From positions 240,333-304,332 of the forward strand of contig NZ_JAQUHV010000002.1 of assembly GCF_028681615.1 (NCBI RefSeq): a DNA stretch of 64,000 nucleotides. The letters are read 5' to 3'. The DNA is from Sulfuricurvum sp. (lineage in GTDB: Bacteria; Campylobacterota; Campylobacteria; Campylobacterales; Sulfurimonadaceae). The translations under genes were made by a program, and so were the position numbers. Below are positions 38,437 through 47,928 of this stretch, in pieces; positions within the stretch are counted from its first letter, which is position 1, and each line of letters opens with the position of its first letter. The notes under the pieces are model-generated. The model was not told the origin of the DNA. It saw only the letters and a program-made list of their open reading frames with translations, and ran no database searches.

Positions 38437-39718
38437 ACTGATCGAGCGGATCGAAGGAGAAGCGGTACTCGATTTTAAAACCGACAAAAGCGGTCACGTT
38501 CAGGAAGCATCTATCCGGTTTCTCCATTTTCGTGGGATGGAAGCGATCTTAGAGGGGCGTAATGCGCTGGATGCATTAGTCATCGCTCCCCGTGTTTGCG
38601 GCATTTGCGGACATTCGCATCTGATTGCGGCGGTTCGTATGTTGGAAAATCTGTATGCTTCCGCAGGTAGTGCTGTGAAGGTAACTCCTAAAGCGCACGC
38701 ACTCCGGGAAGTGACGAGAGTGTGCGAATTGATGCAGAACCATATCAAGTGGCTTTATCTTGTAATGCTGCATGAGAGCGGTAAGCTTTTAGGAAAGGAA
38801 CCTCAGGTTGCCCTTAGAGCGCTGTACGCTTCTTCTCAGATTAATCAAATGAGTGCTTTGTTCAGCGGACAATGGCCTCATAGCTCATACGCCCATCCGG
38901 GCGGCGTCACATGCGATCCGACCCATATTGAAGTGATGCAGGCGTTGAAACTGCTATCCGATGTCGAACGTTTTATCGAAAAGGATGTTCTAGGGTGTAA
39001 AACCGAAAATTTTGAAGCGAATATGGATGTCGAATCGCTGCTTTTGATGGAAGGGGATTTCGGAACGCTATTGCGTTATTTTGAGCGGTTGGATTTGTTA
39101 GATTTAGGAAAAAGTCACGGACGATTTTTGGTGCTGGGTGAAGATGCGCATGAGATTACCCCTAATGAACGCAGCTATGCACACATAGATTTTGTGAGTG
39201 AAGATGATTCACAGACATTTGCTCACGGAGGGAAGACCTATGCAAAAAATGCACTGTATCGCGGAAAGTTTTATGAAACCGGCCCTTTGGCTCGAGCCAT
39301 CAGCACTGAACGCTCTGGGGTGAGTGCGCTGTATCAGCAATACGGCGATACGGCATTGACCCGGATTACGGCCCGAATCGATGAGGTAGTTTCCCTCATA
39401 GCCTATGTACGTTTGCTCCTCACTTCACTTGATTTCACGGAATCTTCCTTTATTCCTCCCGTATCGATTGAGAGTATCAGCGGGAAGGGTGTAGGGGTGG
39501 TTGAAGCACCCAGAGGTTCTTTGATCCATCGCGCAACGGTTGAAAAAGGGAAAATAGCCTCTTACTCCATTATCACTCCGACACAGTGGAATCTCGGAAA
39601 CGGCACCTATGATTCGCCCGGGATTGCCCAAAAAGCAATGCTCGGAATTGAATCTACGGCAAAAGCCTCTCTTATTTTTCGAACTTTCGATGTCTGCTCT
39701 GTCTGTACGACACACTAA
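38423..39718 (+). CDS. HupV-like [NiFe]-hydrogenase large subunit without C-terminal extension
   Basis: 431 residues, shorter than the other large subunits. NiFe ligands C59 and C62 in RVCGIC and C425 and C428 in DVCSVC (DVC instead of the usual DPC). The protein ends at the final His (CTTH), so there is no peptide to be cleaved. This is the hallmark of regulatory hydrogenases (HupV/HoxC), though some enzymatic forms also lack it. No HupT/HoxJ kinase is adjacent; the only linked regulator is TetR. Overlaps the small-subunit gene by 14 bp. Weak catalytic use (group 2d-like uptake) is the alternative. Confidence 0.85.
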   Translation: MITHELIERIEGEAVLDFKTDKSGHVQEASIRFLHFRGMEAILEGRNALDALVIAPRVCGICGHSHLIAAVRMLENLYASAGSAVKVTPKAHALREVTRVCELMQNHIKWLYLVMLHESGKLLGKEPQVALRALYASSQINQMSALFSGQWPHSSYAHPGGVTCDPTHIEVMQALKLLSDVERFIEKDVLGCKTENFEANMDVESLLLMEGDFGTLLRYFERLDLLDLGKSHGRFLVLGEDAHEITPNERSYAHIDFVSEDDSQTFAHGGKTYAKNALYRGKFYETGPLARAISTERSGVSALYQQYGDTALTRITARIDEVVSLIAYVRLLLTSLDFTESSFIPPVSIESISGKGVGVVEAPRGSLIHRATVEKGKIASYSIITPTQWNLGNGTYDSPGIAQKAMLGIESTAKASLIFRTFDVCSVCTTH

Positions 39719-39804
39719 AATAACTTTTTAGAAATTAACTTTTTACACATCAATAATATTTATTTATGTATATCTGGGTAGAAATGATGCCGATATTGTC
39801 CCAT

Positions 39805-39899
39805 AAATATATAAGAAATTATATTTTTCAATAAATTTTATGCTTTAAATATTCGTTTAAGTTATCCAGACGTACAATACTGAATGATTGTTCATAAAT
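39805..39899 (+). promoter_or_regulatory. hydA upstream region with two conserved elements
   Basis: AAATATATAAGAAAT at 39805-39819 and CTGAATGATTGTTCATAAAT at 39880-39899 both recur upstream of the nickel-transporter/hyp operon. TACAAT at 39873-39878 can be the -10 box, which would put the palindromic motif over the transcription start. GAGGAGG before the hydA ATG is a strong ribosome site. Confidence 0.6.
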
Positions 39900-39915
39900 A
39901 TTTGAGGAGGGGACC

Positions 39916-41154
39916 ATGTCCGATAAAATAGAAGCGGTTAAAAAACTGTTTACTTCGAAAAGTTCGCGCGTTGAAACGAACAAGGGTGATACGTATTACC
40001 AAGACTTGTTTGCAAAATGTGAAGCGCGCTTAAATGAGATGCGTGCACAAACGCCTGCCAATAGACTCGATTTTTCAGAGCTTTTAGAAGAGAATGGAAT
40101 TGATAGACGAGAGTTTATGAAATGGGCGAGTGCGACGACGGCCATGTTGATGCTCCCTCCGATGTTTACACCGCTGGTCGCTGATGCTGCGGTCATGATG
40201 AACCGTGCCCCTGTTATTTGGCTGGAACTTCAAGACTGTGCCGGTAACTCTGAGGCACTTTTACGTGCAGACGGGCCAAAAATTGATGAGATCGTTCTCG
40301 ATATCATCTCTCTCGAGTATCATGAGACTTTGCAAGCTGCAGCCGGTTTTCAGGCCGAAAAACAGCTTGATGAGGCGATGGAAACATTTAAAGGAAAGTA
40401 TCTTTTATTCGTAGAAGGCTCTATTCCGATGGGAATGAACGGGCAATACGGGACGATTGGTGCAGCAGGTGAAACATTTCATGACCACTTGATGCGTTGT
40501 TCTGAAAATGCAGCGGCGATTGTTGCGGTCGGTGCATGTGCAACATTCGGCGGTATTCCGGCTGCTTCACCGAATCCTACCGGTGCGGTTGGGGTTATGA
40601 ATGTTGTCAAAAATAAACCGATTATCAATATTCCTGCGTGTCCTGCAAATCCGGCAAATATGGTCGGAGTTATTTTGCATTATCTATTGACAGGACAAAT
40701 TCCGGAGCTTGATTCACTATTGCGTCCTAAGTTTGCGTTTGGATACCGTATCCATGATAACTGCGAACGCCGTGCACACTTTGATGCAGGTGAATACGTA
40801 GAAGAATGGGGTGACAAAGGGGCTCAAAATAATTTCTGTCTTTATAAAATGGGTTGTAAAGGGCCGATGACATTTAATAACTGTTCTATTGTCCGCTATA
40901 ACGAAGGGATCAACTGGCCTATCGGAGTAGGACGCGGATGTATCGGATGTTCTGAACCCGATTTCTGGGATAAATACGCATATGAGCGTCCGATGGCGGA
41001 TGCGAAAATCAAAGCACCTACCGGCGGTGTAGAAAAAACAGTTGACGAATTCGGTTTGGGCATGCTGACAGCAGTCGGTATCGGTATCGGTATCCATGCA
41101 GCAGCAAGTGCCGTAGCAGGTAAACGAGAAAAATCAGGAGAGAGCCATGAGTAA
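39916..41154 (+). CDS. hydA: Periplasmic [NiFe]-hydrogenase small subunit with Tat signal
   Basis: 412 residues, group 1 uptake type. A long N-terminal region (about 60 residues) precedes the twin-arginine signal DRREFMKWASATTAMLML (R64-R65). Cluster ligands: C108-A-G-N111 (CxxN, not CxxC), Cys in AVGACATFGG, Cys in IPACPANP, then HDNCERRAHFD, CLYKMGCKGPMTFNNC and GCIGC. C-terminal helix (GLGMLTAVGIGIGIHAAASAVAG) anchors it to the membrane. Overlaps hydB by 8 bp. Confidence 0.94.
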   Translation: MSDKIEAVKKLFTSKSSRVETNKGDTYYQDLFAKCEARLNEMRAQTPANRLDFSELLEENGIDRREFMKWASATTAMLMLPPMFTPLVADAAVMMNRAPVIWLELQDCAGNSEALLRADGPKIDEIVLDIISLEYHETLQAAAGFQAEKQLDEAMETFKGKYLLFVEGSIPMGMNGQYGTIGAAGETFHDHLMRCSENAAAIVAVGACATFGGIPAASPNPTGAVGVMNVVKNKPIINIPACPANPANMVGVILHYLLTGQIPELDSLLRPKFAFGYRIHDNCERRAHFDAGEYVEEWGDKGAQNNFCLYKMGCKGPMTFNNCSIVRYNEGINWPIGVGRGCIGCSEPDFWDKYAYERPMADAKIKAPTGGVEKTVDEFGLGMLTAVGIGIGIHAAASAVAGKREKSGESHE

Positions 41155-42922
41155 ACATATTGTAGTTGACCCTATTACACGTATTGAAGGGCATTTGCGT
41201 ATTGAAGCAGTAATTGATGAGAATAACACGATCGTTGATGCATACAGCGCTTCAACCATGTTCCGCGGTATTGAGACGATTTTACAAGGGCGTGATCCGC
41301 GTGACTGCGGTTTGTTGGCGATGCGTATTTGCGGTGTGTGTACCGGTACCCACTATCAACGTTCTATCGAAGCGGTCGAAGATGCATTTAAGATCACTAT
41401 TCCTAAAAATGCACGTATCGTACGTAACTTGATCCAGGGTGCGTTGTATGTGCACGACCACCTCGTTCACTTTTATCATCTTCATGCTCTCGATTTTGTC
41501 GATGTTGTTTCGGCTCTTTCGGCTGATCCGGCTAAAACGGCGGCAGAAGCACGTAAATGGGCTGCTGTTGCGGGTGAATCACCGTTTATCGATGGTGAAG
41601 GCGAATTTAAAGCGATTCAAGATCGCGTGGCTAAATTTGTGAAACAAGGGCGTTTGGGGATTTTCGGAAACGGATATTGGGGGAATGCCCATTATAAATT
41701 GACTCCGGAACAAAACCTTATCGGAGTTGCCCACTATCTTCAAGCGTTGGAAATCCAACGTGATTTGGCAAAAATGCAGGCAATCTTCGGAGGTAAAAAC
41801 CCGCATCCGCAATCGATTGTTGTCGGTGGAGTAACGTGTGTTCAGGATATTCAAAACCCTGCTCGCATTGCACAATTCAAATCATTGCTTCTTGCCGGGC
41901 GCAAGTTTGTAAAAGAGGCATATTTACCGGATGTTTATATGGCGGGTACAATGTACGCCGGTGAAGCAACGGATTCTAAAGCGACATTTACTGAGTTGAT
42001 GGCTGGCAAAGGGGTCGGTGGAACCGGAGGCGGACTGCTTAACTACATGAGTTACGGCGATTTCCGTCTGGATGATACCGGCTTTTATAAATCAGGGCTC
42101 CTTTTCCCAAGCGGTATTGTTTACGGCGGCGACATCAGTAAAGTAGCTGATGTAGACCAAGCAAAAATTGCGGAAGACGTGACTCACTCGTGGTATAAAG
42201 GGGACAAACCTCTTCATCCGTATGAAGGGCAAACGATTCCGGAATATACGGGTCTTGATAAACGTGAAGACGGTATTGCTTATCTCAAAACCAAAGAGAA
42301 ATACAGCTGGATCAAATCACCGATCTATAACGATACCCGTGTTGAAGTAGGACCGTTGGCCCGTATGGTCGTCGGTGTTGCACGAAAAGACAAACGAATT
42401 ACAAAATATGTGACAGAGTTCTTACAACGCGGAAATCTTCCGATCGCAGTATTGTTCAGTACTGTCGGGCGTACTGCGGCACGTGCTATTGAAACTTCGT
42501 TGATGTCTGATGTAATGATTGAATGGGTAGACGAACTAGCGGCAAATGCAGCGGCTGGCGATCTTAAAACGTGGACTGATTTTAATTTTGACGAAGTCAG
42601 TATGAGTACCAAAGGTATGGGGCTTGCAGAAGCACCGCGCGGTTCATTGGGGCACTGGGTTAGTATTGCAGACGGAAAAGTAGTTAACTACCAAGCGGTC
42701 GTTCCTTCAACGTGGAATGCGGCTCCGCGTGACTATAAAGGACGTATGGGTGCGTATGAAGCGAGTTTGATCGGGACTAAAGTAGCCAATCCTGAACAAC
42801 CGCTGGAAATTATCCGAACTATTCATAGTTTTGACCCATGTATCGCTTGTGCCGTACACGTTGTCGATACCAAAGGTAAAGAGCTCGCTGTTTACAAAGT
42901 AGATACCTCTTGCAGTATCTAA
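41147..42922 (+). CDS. hydB: Periplasmic [NiFe]-hydrogenase large subunit
   Basis: 591 residues. NiFe ligands C62 and C65 in RICGVC and C565 and C568 in DPCIAC. A 20-residue C-terminal extension follows the last His and should be removed by a HydD-type protease before export with HydA. Oxidises H2 at the periplasmic side and feeds cytochrome b HydC. Has an insert around residue 290 rich in Gly (GKGVGGTGGGLLN) not present in the soluble paralogue. Confidence 0.95.
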   Translation: MSKHIVVDPITRIEGHLRIEAVIDENNTIVDAYSASTMFRGIETILQGRDPRDCGLLAMRICGVCTGTHYQRSIEAVEDAFKITIPKNARIVRNLIQGALYVHDHLVHFYHLHALDFVDVVSALSADPAKTAAEARKWAAVAGESPFIDGEGEFKAIQDRVAKFVKQGRLGIFGNGYWGNAHYKLTPEQNLIGVAHYLQALEIQRDLAKMQAIFGGKNPHPQSIVVGGVTCVQDIQNPARIAQFKSLLLAGRKFVKEAYLPDVYMAGTMYAGEATDSKATFTELMAGKGVGGTGGGLLNYMSYGDFRLDDTGFYKSGLLFPSGIVYGGDISKVADVDQAKIAEDVTHSWYKGDKPLHPYEGQTIPEYTGLDKREDGIAYLKTKEKYSWIKSPIYNDTRVEVGPLARMVVGVARKDKRITKYVTEFLQRGNLPIAVLFSTVGRTAARAIETSLMSDVMIEWVDELAANAAAGDLKTWTDFNFDEVSMSTKGMGLAEAPRGSLGHWVSIADGKVVNYQAVVPSTWNAAPRDYKGRMGAYEASLIGTKVANPEQPLEIIRTIHSFDPCIACAVHVVDTKGKELAVYKVDTSCSI

Positions 42923-42931
42923 GGAGATAAC

Positions 42932-43648
42932 ATGAATCAGGAGTACAAACAAGTCAAACGCATGACCCCGGCCATGCGCATCATCCATTGGTTGAATGCG
43001 TTTAGTATGATCGGGGCCATTGCGACGGGTCTTTATATCGGACATCCGTACTATCAGACGTTCATCGCAGATGGTGCAGTCGATAAGTATGTAATGGCAT
43101 GGAACCGGTACGGGCATTTCATTATTGCCATCATCTTTGATGTGACGTCGGTTGCAATCGTCTATCTTTATTTTTTCAGCCGGTTTGAAAAGCCGTATAA
43201 AAAGGTTATTCCAAATGCTAAAAATCTGATTGAGTTCAAAGATGTTGTCGTAAATTTATTGTCATTAAACCGTAAAAATGAGTTTAACTCAACGCATTCG
43301 GACAGTTTCAATACGGTCTATTTCACGATTTTCCATTTGCTTTTGCTTTGGATGCTGTTTACCGGTCTTCAAATGTACGTATGGGGATTGGGATCAGGAC
43401 TAAGTTCTATCGGATCATGGTGGCCGTGGATGCTGCATGTTGCGACTGACTGGACATTATATGTTACAGGCGGAAGTAAAATGGATGTGCGGTTGTCGCA
43501 TCACTATACTATGTGGTTTATTATTTGCTGGATTGTGTTTCATATCTATTATCAGGTATGGAGAACGATTTTCTGGAAAGAGGCGGATATTGCGATCGTC
43601 ATCGGCGGTTCAAAATTTGTTAAACAAGACAAAGCTAATAAAAAATAA
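42932..43648 (+). CDS. hydC: Hydrogenase cytochrome b subunit
   Basis: 238 residues, four membrane helices, di-haem cytochrome b that hands H2 electrons to menaquinone. Candidate haem ligands in MRIIHWLNAFSM, YGHFIIAIIF, FTIFHLLLLW and WFIICWIVFHIYYQVWR. Nine bp after hydB. A long hairpin 9 bp after its stop ends the hydABC unit. Confidence 0.93.
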   Translation: MNQEYKQVKRMTPAMRIIHWLNAFSMIGAIATGLYIGHPYYQTFIADGAVDKYVMAWNRYGHFIIAIIFDVTSVAIVYLYFFSRFEKPYKKVIPNAKNLIEFKDVVVNLLSLNRKNEFNSTHSDSFNTVYFTIFHLLLLWMLFTGLQMYVWGLGSGLSSIGSWWPWMLHVATDWTLYVTGGSKMDVRLSHHYTMWFIICWIVFHIYYQVWRTIFWKEADIAIVIGGSKFVKQDKANKK

Positions 43649-43656
43649 TTGTTCTC

Positions 43657-43694
43657 AAACAAGCCGATGAGCGTATTGCTTCTTCGGCTTGTTT
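43657..43694 (+). terminator. Terminator after hydABC
   Basis: Perfect 11-bp inverted repeat AAACAAGCCGA / TCGGCTTGTTT with a 16-base loop, the right arm ending in TTGTTT. Separates hydABC from hydE; partial read-through is likely because hydE lacks a clear promoter. Confidence 0.6.
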
Positions 43695-43766
43695 CATAGT
43701 GTTTTCATATATCCCCTGCGGGGGATCGATGAAAGAACTATCGACTTAGTATCATGAAGGATTCTT

Positions 43767-45689
43767 ATGGCATTTACATTAGAGGTCATGACCTCTTTTT
43801 CTCAACCGTATATTAAAAATTATTTGATTTCTACAATCCGTTCTTTTAACATCAAAGCCGTTGTCCATCAGCAAAAATCAAAAATTATTTGTGCTTTTGA
43901 GAGCAATCATGAAAAACTTCAAGAGTGTATCGAGACGATCGGGAACACATTGCCGGCTTCATGTTTCATGAGTGGCTCACAACATTATGACATTGAGGGG
44001 GAACCTGAAGCCTTGCCTGACTTTGATGTTGAGTATCCGCTTGGCCTCGGATTGTGCCCGAGCTGTCAAAAAGAGATGTTCGATCCCTCTTCAAAGCGGT
44101 ATTATTACCCTTTTACCCAATGCACCCATTGCGGCGGACAATACGCGTTTTTCGAGCACTATCCGTACGAGCGGAGCAATACGGTACTTAGTTATGTACA
44201 ACCGTGCCCGACGTGTGAAAAGGAATCGAAAACATATGGCCGCCGTGAAAAACAGGTGTTGAACTCATGCCATGAATGTGGTATTCCGGTAAAGTTATTG
44301 CATAAAGAGAAAGAGCGTTACGCCAATGATGCGGGGAGCTTTAGAACGATGTTCGAAGTTGCTGCCAAAGCGTTACGCGACGGTAAGACACTCCTTATGA
44401 AAACGACGCTGGGATACCGCCGTTTCTACCGGGCGGAGAAGCTGGAATACGGGTCCGTTTTGATGTTGGTCAATGCGACGAAAATCACCGACTATTGCTC
44501 TTTGATTAATGATGAATTTAATGCATTGCTGAGTATCGAACGTCCGATATTGCATGTCGCTCTTAAAGACGAAAGCCTCAGAAACACTTTTGGAACCTCC
44601 ATTGACGTCAAATATCCCGATGAGGGATTTTCGATTTTGCTGGGAAAAGAGTTGACACAGCTGGGGTTGGACTACATTGCGTACGAAGCGTTGGAACATC
44701 CGTGCGAAGCAGATTTTGTGATGGAATTTGATCTCAATATCCAGCATCAGAGCGATATGCGTCTCTTCATCAACAAAGATATCAAATTCATTACCTCCGG
44801 TGAACGGGTTTCATTTCCTTCACGTTTTCCTGTCGGAACCGATACCTTGAGTATCGCACACGGTCTGGTTGGGATCAAAGATGAGAAAGGGATGCTGTTT
44901 GATCAAATGGGGCGATTCACCTCTGCCTCAACGGTAAAAGTCAATCAGCTCGAAACCGAGACACCGGCGGTTGAATCAAACAACTTTCACACGATGGCCG
45001 AAGATGAAGCCTCTTTTATGTCGGTCATTGCGGAACACGGCAAATTCGGAACCAAAGTGGTCGGAGCCTATTTTCAGGAAGAACCCTCATTTTTGTATTA
45101 TGACGGTAAAAAAGTGATTCGTGTTGTCCCTCCCCATACGTTCAGTGCGGCAGGATTGATCGATCAAATGGCTACTCTGCGTGAGGGCTCGGATCGCTTG
45201 GTTGAGAATATCAAAAATAAATTGCCGCATATGTATGAATTGCTTTTGGAGCTCGAACAAAGTGATGCGACTTTGTTTGAAGTGACTGCCATGATTTTGG
45301 GCTTGGAAGACAAAAGCTACGAAGGGGTCATGCGAGAAGCTCTGAAATTTATCGGTAAAGGTGGACTCCAAATCGATACCAAAGTCCACGACAATCGATT
45401 TAATCACGTCGCCTTTTTATCCAGTATCATCAGCTACCAAATAGCGGGTGTAGATTCAGTATATCTAAGCTATTCTATCTTCGAATCGTTCGGAGACTAT
45501 TTCAGCGAATTGTTGAATGAAATCAAAGGGAAAACCAAAGCGACGGATATTGTACTCTGCGGCAGTTACTTCGGAGGGCAATCGCTCTATAGCCGGTTGC
45601 AGAGAAATTTGAAAGCAACACCTCCGCTGCTGAATGTGAACTATCCGATCGGGAAGGAAAATTGCGTTGTCGGTGGGGTCTTTTTATAA
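43767..45689 (+). CDS. hydE: HypF-related hydrogenase accessory protein (HydE-like)
   Basis: 640 residues. Has two zinc-finger-like motifs like those of HypF (CPSC...CTHC at about 97-125 and CPTC...CHEC at about 148-175), followed by a degenerate YrdC-like domain (about 195-380) and a C-terminal region resembling the Kae1-like part without its His-rich metal site. The N-terminal part is diverged from acylphosphatase and lacks VQGVGFR. It matches the description of HydE of Wolinella and Helicobacter, which follows hydABCD and is needed for hydrogenase activity. Ends inside the start of true hypF (23-bp overlap). Likely a specialised, carbamoylation-incompetent paralogue; exact role not known. 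Confidence 0.72.
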   Translation: MAFTLEVMTSFSQPYIKNYLISTIRSFNIKAVVHQQKSKIICAFESNHEKLQECIETIGNTLPASCFMSGSQHYDIEGEPEALPDFDVEYPLGLGLCPSCQKEMFDPSSKRYYYPFTQCTHCGGQYAFFEHYPYERSNTVLSYVQPCPTCEKESKTYGRREKQVLNSCHECGIPVKLLHKEKERYANDAGSFRTMFEVAAKALRDGKTLLMKTTLGYRRFYRAEKLEYGSVLMLVNATKITDYCSLINDEFNALLSIERPILHVALKDESLRNTFGTSIDVKYPDEGFSILLGKELTQLGLDYIAYEALEHPCEADFVMEFDLNIQHQSDMRLFINKDIKFITSGERVSFPSRFPVGTDTLSIAHGLVGIKDEKGMLFDQMGRFTSASTVKVNQLETETPAVESNNFHTMAEDEASFMSVIAEHGKFGTKVVGAYFQEEPSFLYYDGKKVIRVVPPHTFSAAGLIDQMATLREGSDRLVENIKNKLPHMYELLLELEQSDATLFEVTAMILGLEDKSYEGVMREALKFIGKGGLQIDTKVHDNRFNHVAFLSSIISYQIAGVDSVYLSYSIFESFGDYFSELLNEIKGKTKATDIVLCGSYFGGQSLYSRLQRNLKATPPLLNVNYPIGKENCVVGGVFL

Positions 45690-47928
45690 TCAAAATGTAC
45701 GTATCCTAGTTCAAGGATTAGTTCAAGGGGTTGGATTCCGCCCGTTTGTCTACCGAATGGCAAAACAGCATCACATTAAAGGAACCGTTTGCAATACCCC
45801 TGAGGGGGTTGTGATCGAGGCTCAGGGGGTATATTGCGATGCGTTCGTAGATGCCCTGCGTACGAATCTTCCCCCAAGAGCCCGTATCGACTCACTGAGT
45901 GTCAGTGAGGTAACTGATAGTATTACCTACGATGATTTTGAGATTTTAGAGAGTTTTATGGGAGAGGGGAGCGTCGCTATTCCCTTGGATAGCGCTTTAT
46001 GCTACGCATGTGAAGCCGAGATGGACGATCCCTCCAACCGCCGCTACCAATACCCCTTTATCAACTGCACCGATTGCGGTCCCCGATATACGATCATCCA
46101 AATCCCTCCGTATGATCGGGTACGCACTTCTATGAAACATTTTACGATGTGTCCGGAATGCGAGGCGGAATACACCGATCCCAATTCCCGCCGTTATCAT
46201 GCCGAACCGATCAGCTGTCCGCAATGCGGTCCGAAGTTGAAAATGATCGATAATCAGGGGAACCTAATCGTGGGCGATCCTCTCGAACTGGCTGTAAAAA
46301 TGGTGAAAGAGGGGAAAATAATCGCCCTTAAAGGGCTGGGCGGATTTCATTTGATGTGCGATGCCACTTCCGATATCGCCGTGGCTGAATTGCGTCGCCG
46401 CAAACATCGCAAGGCCAAACCGCTGGCTGTGATGTTTCGCTCTCTCGAAGATTTGGAACGCTATAGTGAAATTACCGAGGATGAGCGAGCACACATCGCC
46501 GGCGCGCTTAAGCCGATCGTGGTCGTACGTGCAAAAAAAGATACGGATCTTTCTCAGTATGTAGCACCTACGATCGATCGGCTAGGGGTTTTTCTCCCGT
46601 ATACCCCATTGCACCGTCTTCTCTTCGAGCAAATCGATTTTCCGCTTGTCGCGACCAGTGCCAATGTAAGCGATGAACCTATTATTGTCCGAACGGATGA
46701 GATCGTGAGCCGATTGGGAAATGTGGTCGATGCCGTTTTGAGCCATGATCGCACTATCATCAACCCTCTCGATGATTCCGTACTTCAAATCGCAGAGGGA
46801 AGAGTCGTCATGCTCAGAATGGGTCGAGGGTTCGCACCTCGTACTTTTCCATTGACACAAACGCTTGAACAAAGTGTCATGGCAGTAGGCGCACACCAAA
46901 AAAGCGCTATTGCCCTCGGGGTACAAAACAACATGGTGTTGAGCGGACATATCGGTGATTTGGGAAGTGTGGAAGCGGATGGTTATTTTGATCGCACCAT
47001 CCAAACGTTCAAACGATTTTATGAGACTGAACCCACGGTGATTGCCAGCGATTTACATCCGTTTTACAGTTCGACTCAATATGCCGTTGCCGCAAAGAGA
47101 GACCATATTACCGTACAGCATCATTATGCCCATATCCTTGCCTGTATGGCCGAGTACAGTTTGGAAGAAAAAGTGTTGGGATTTGCATTTGACGGGACCG
47201 GATACGGAGATGACGGGAACCTTTGGGGCGGTGAAGTCCTGATTGCCGATACGCATGGATATGAGCGGATCGGTTTTCTAAAACCGTTTGCCCTTTTAGG
47301 TGGTGACAAAGCGATTAAAGAACCGCGCCGAATCGCACTCTCACTGTTGTTTGACTCCTATACTCTAGAAGAGGTTCTGGAGCTGAAAACCCCGACAACG
47401 GAAGCTTTTCTGCCTCACGAGATACGGACGCTTCATCATATGTGGCAGAAAAACATCAATGCTCCCCTGAGCAGCTCGATGGGTCGGCTGTTTGATGCCG
47501 TAGCCTCATTGGGAGGATTTATCCAGACGCTCGATTATGAAGGCCAGGGCGGGATGATTATGGAATCATTCGTCGATGAGTCGATCACGCAACCGTTTGA
47601 ATTTAGTGTTGAAGAGGGTGCGGTAGATCTCTCAGACATGGTAAAAGAGATCATTATCCTCATCGCTGAAGCGGATTCGAAACGGCTCATTGCCAGCCGA
47701 TTTATTGCTACGGTCGAGGCCATCATGCTGAGATTTGCTGCTCTGCATCCGGAATTGCCGATCGTTATCGGAGGAGGGGTATTTCAAAACCGTGCGTTGA
47801 TGGAACGATTGTACCACCGCTTCGGTAATGGAGCGTTTTATGCCCAACAGCAAACGCCGATTAATGACGGATCGATTGCATTAGGACAACTCTATTATAT
47901 AATTCACAATACTAAAGGAAAAGAATGA
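45667..47928 (+). CDS. hypF: Carbamoyltransferase HypF
   Basis: 753 residues, complete. Acylphosphatase domain with VQGVGFRPFVYRMA (residues about 15-30). Two zinc fingers CYACEAEMDDPSNRRYQYPFINC-type and CPECEAEYTDPNSRRYH...CPQC. YrdC domain about 200-390, Kae1-like domain with VQHHYAHI and FDGTGYGDDG. Makes thiocyanate groups on HypE from carbamoyl phosphate, the CN source of the NiFe site. Starts with TTG at 45667 or GTG at 45673 within hydE. Confidence 0.95.
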   Translation: MSVGSFYNQNVRILVQGLVQGVGFRPFVYRMAKQHHIKGTVCNTPEGVVIEAQGVYCDAFVDALRTNLPPRARIDSLSVSEVTDSITYDDFEILESFMGEGSVAIPLDSALCYACEAEMDDPSNRRYQYPFINCTDCGPRYTIIQIPPYDRVRTSMKHFTMCPECEAEYTDPNSRRYHAEPISCPQCGPKLKMIDNQGNLIVGDPLELAVKMVKEGKIIALKGLGGFHLMCDATSDIAVAELRRRKHRKAKPLAVMFRSLEDLERYSEITEDERAHIAGALKPIVVVRAKKDTDLSQYVAPTIDRLGVFLPYTPLHRLLFEQIDFPLVATSANVSDEPIIVRTDEIVSRLGNVVDAVLSHDRTIINPLDDSVLQIAEGRVVMLRMGRGFAPRTFPLTQTLEQSVMAVGAHQKSAIALGVQNNMVLSGHIGDLGSVEADGYFDRTIQTFKRFYETEPTVIASDLHPFYSSTQYAVAAKRDHITVQHHYAHILACMAEYSLEEKVLGFAFDGTGYGDDGNLWGGEVLIADTHGYERIGFLKPFALLGGDKAIKEPRRIALSLLFDSYTLEEVLELKTPTTEAFLPHEIRTLHHMWQKNINAPLSSSMGRLFDAVASLGGFIQTLDYEGQGGMIMESFVDESITQPFEFSVEEGAVDLSDMVKEIIILIAEADSKRLIASRFIATVEAIMLRFAALHPELPIVIGGGVFQNRALMERLYHRFGNGAFYAQQQTPINDGSIALGQLYYIIHNTKGKE

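Noticed and set aside
39880..39899. Resemblance of the hydA/nickel-transporter motif to an E. coli ARG box (TGAAT-N4-ATTCA)
   Set aside because: Only a half-site likeness, in front of hydrogenase genes not arginine genes; naming ArgR would be unsupported.
43767..47928. hydE and hypF as one hypF broken by a frameshift
   Set aside because: Both proteins carry their own zinc-finger region and full-length downstream domains, so they are paralogues and not two halves.
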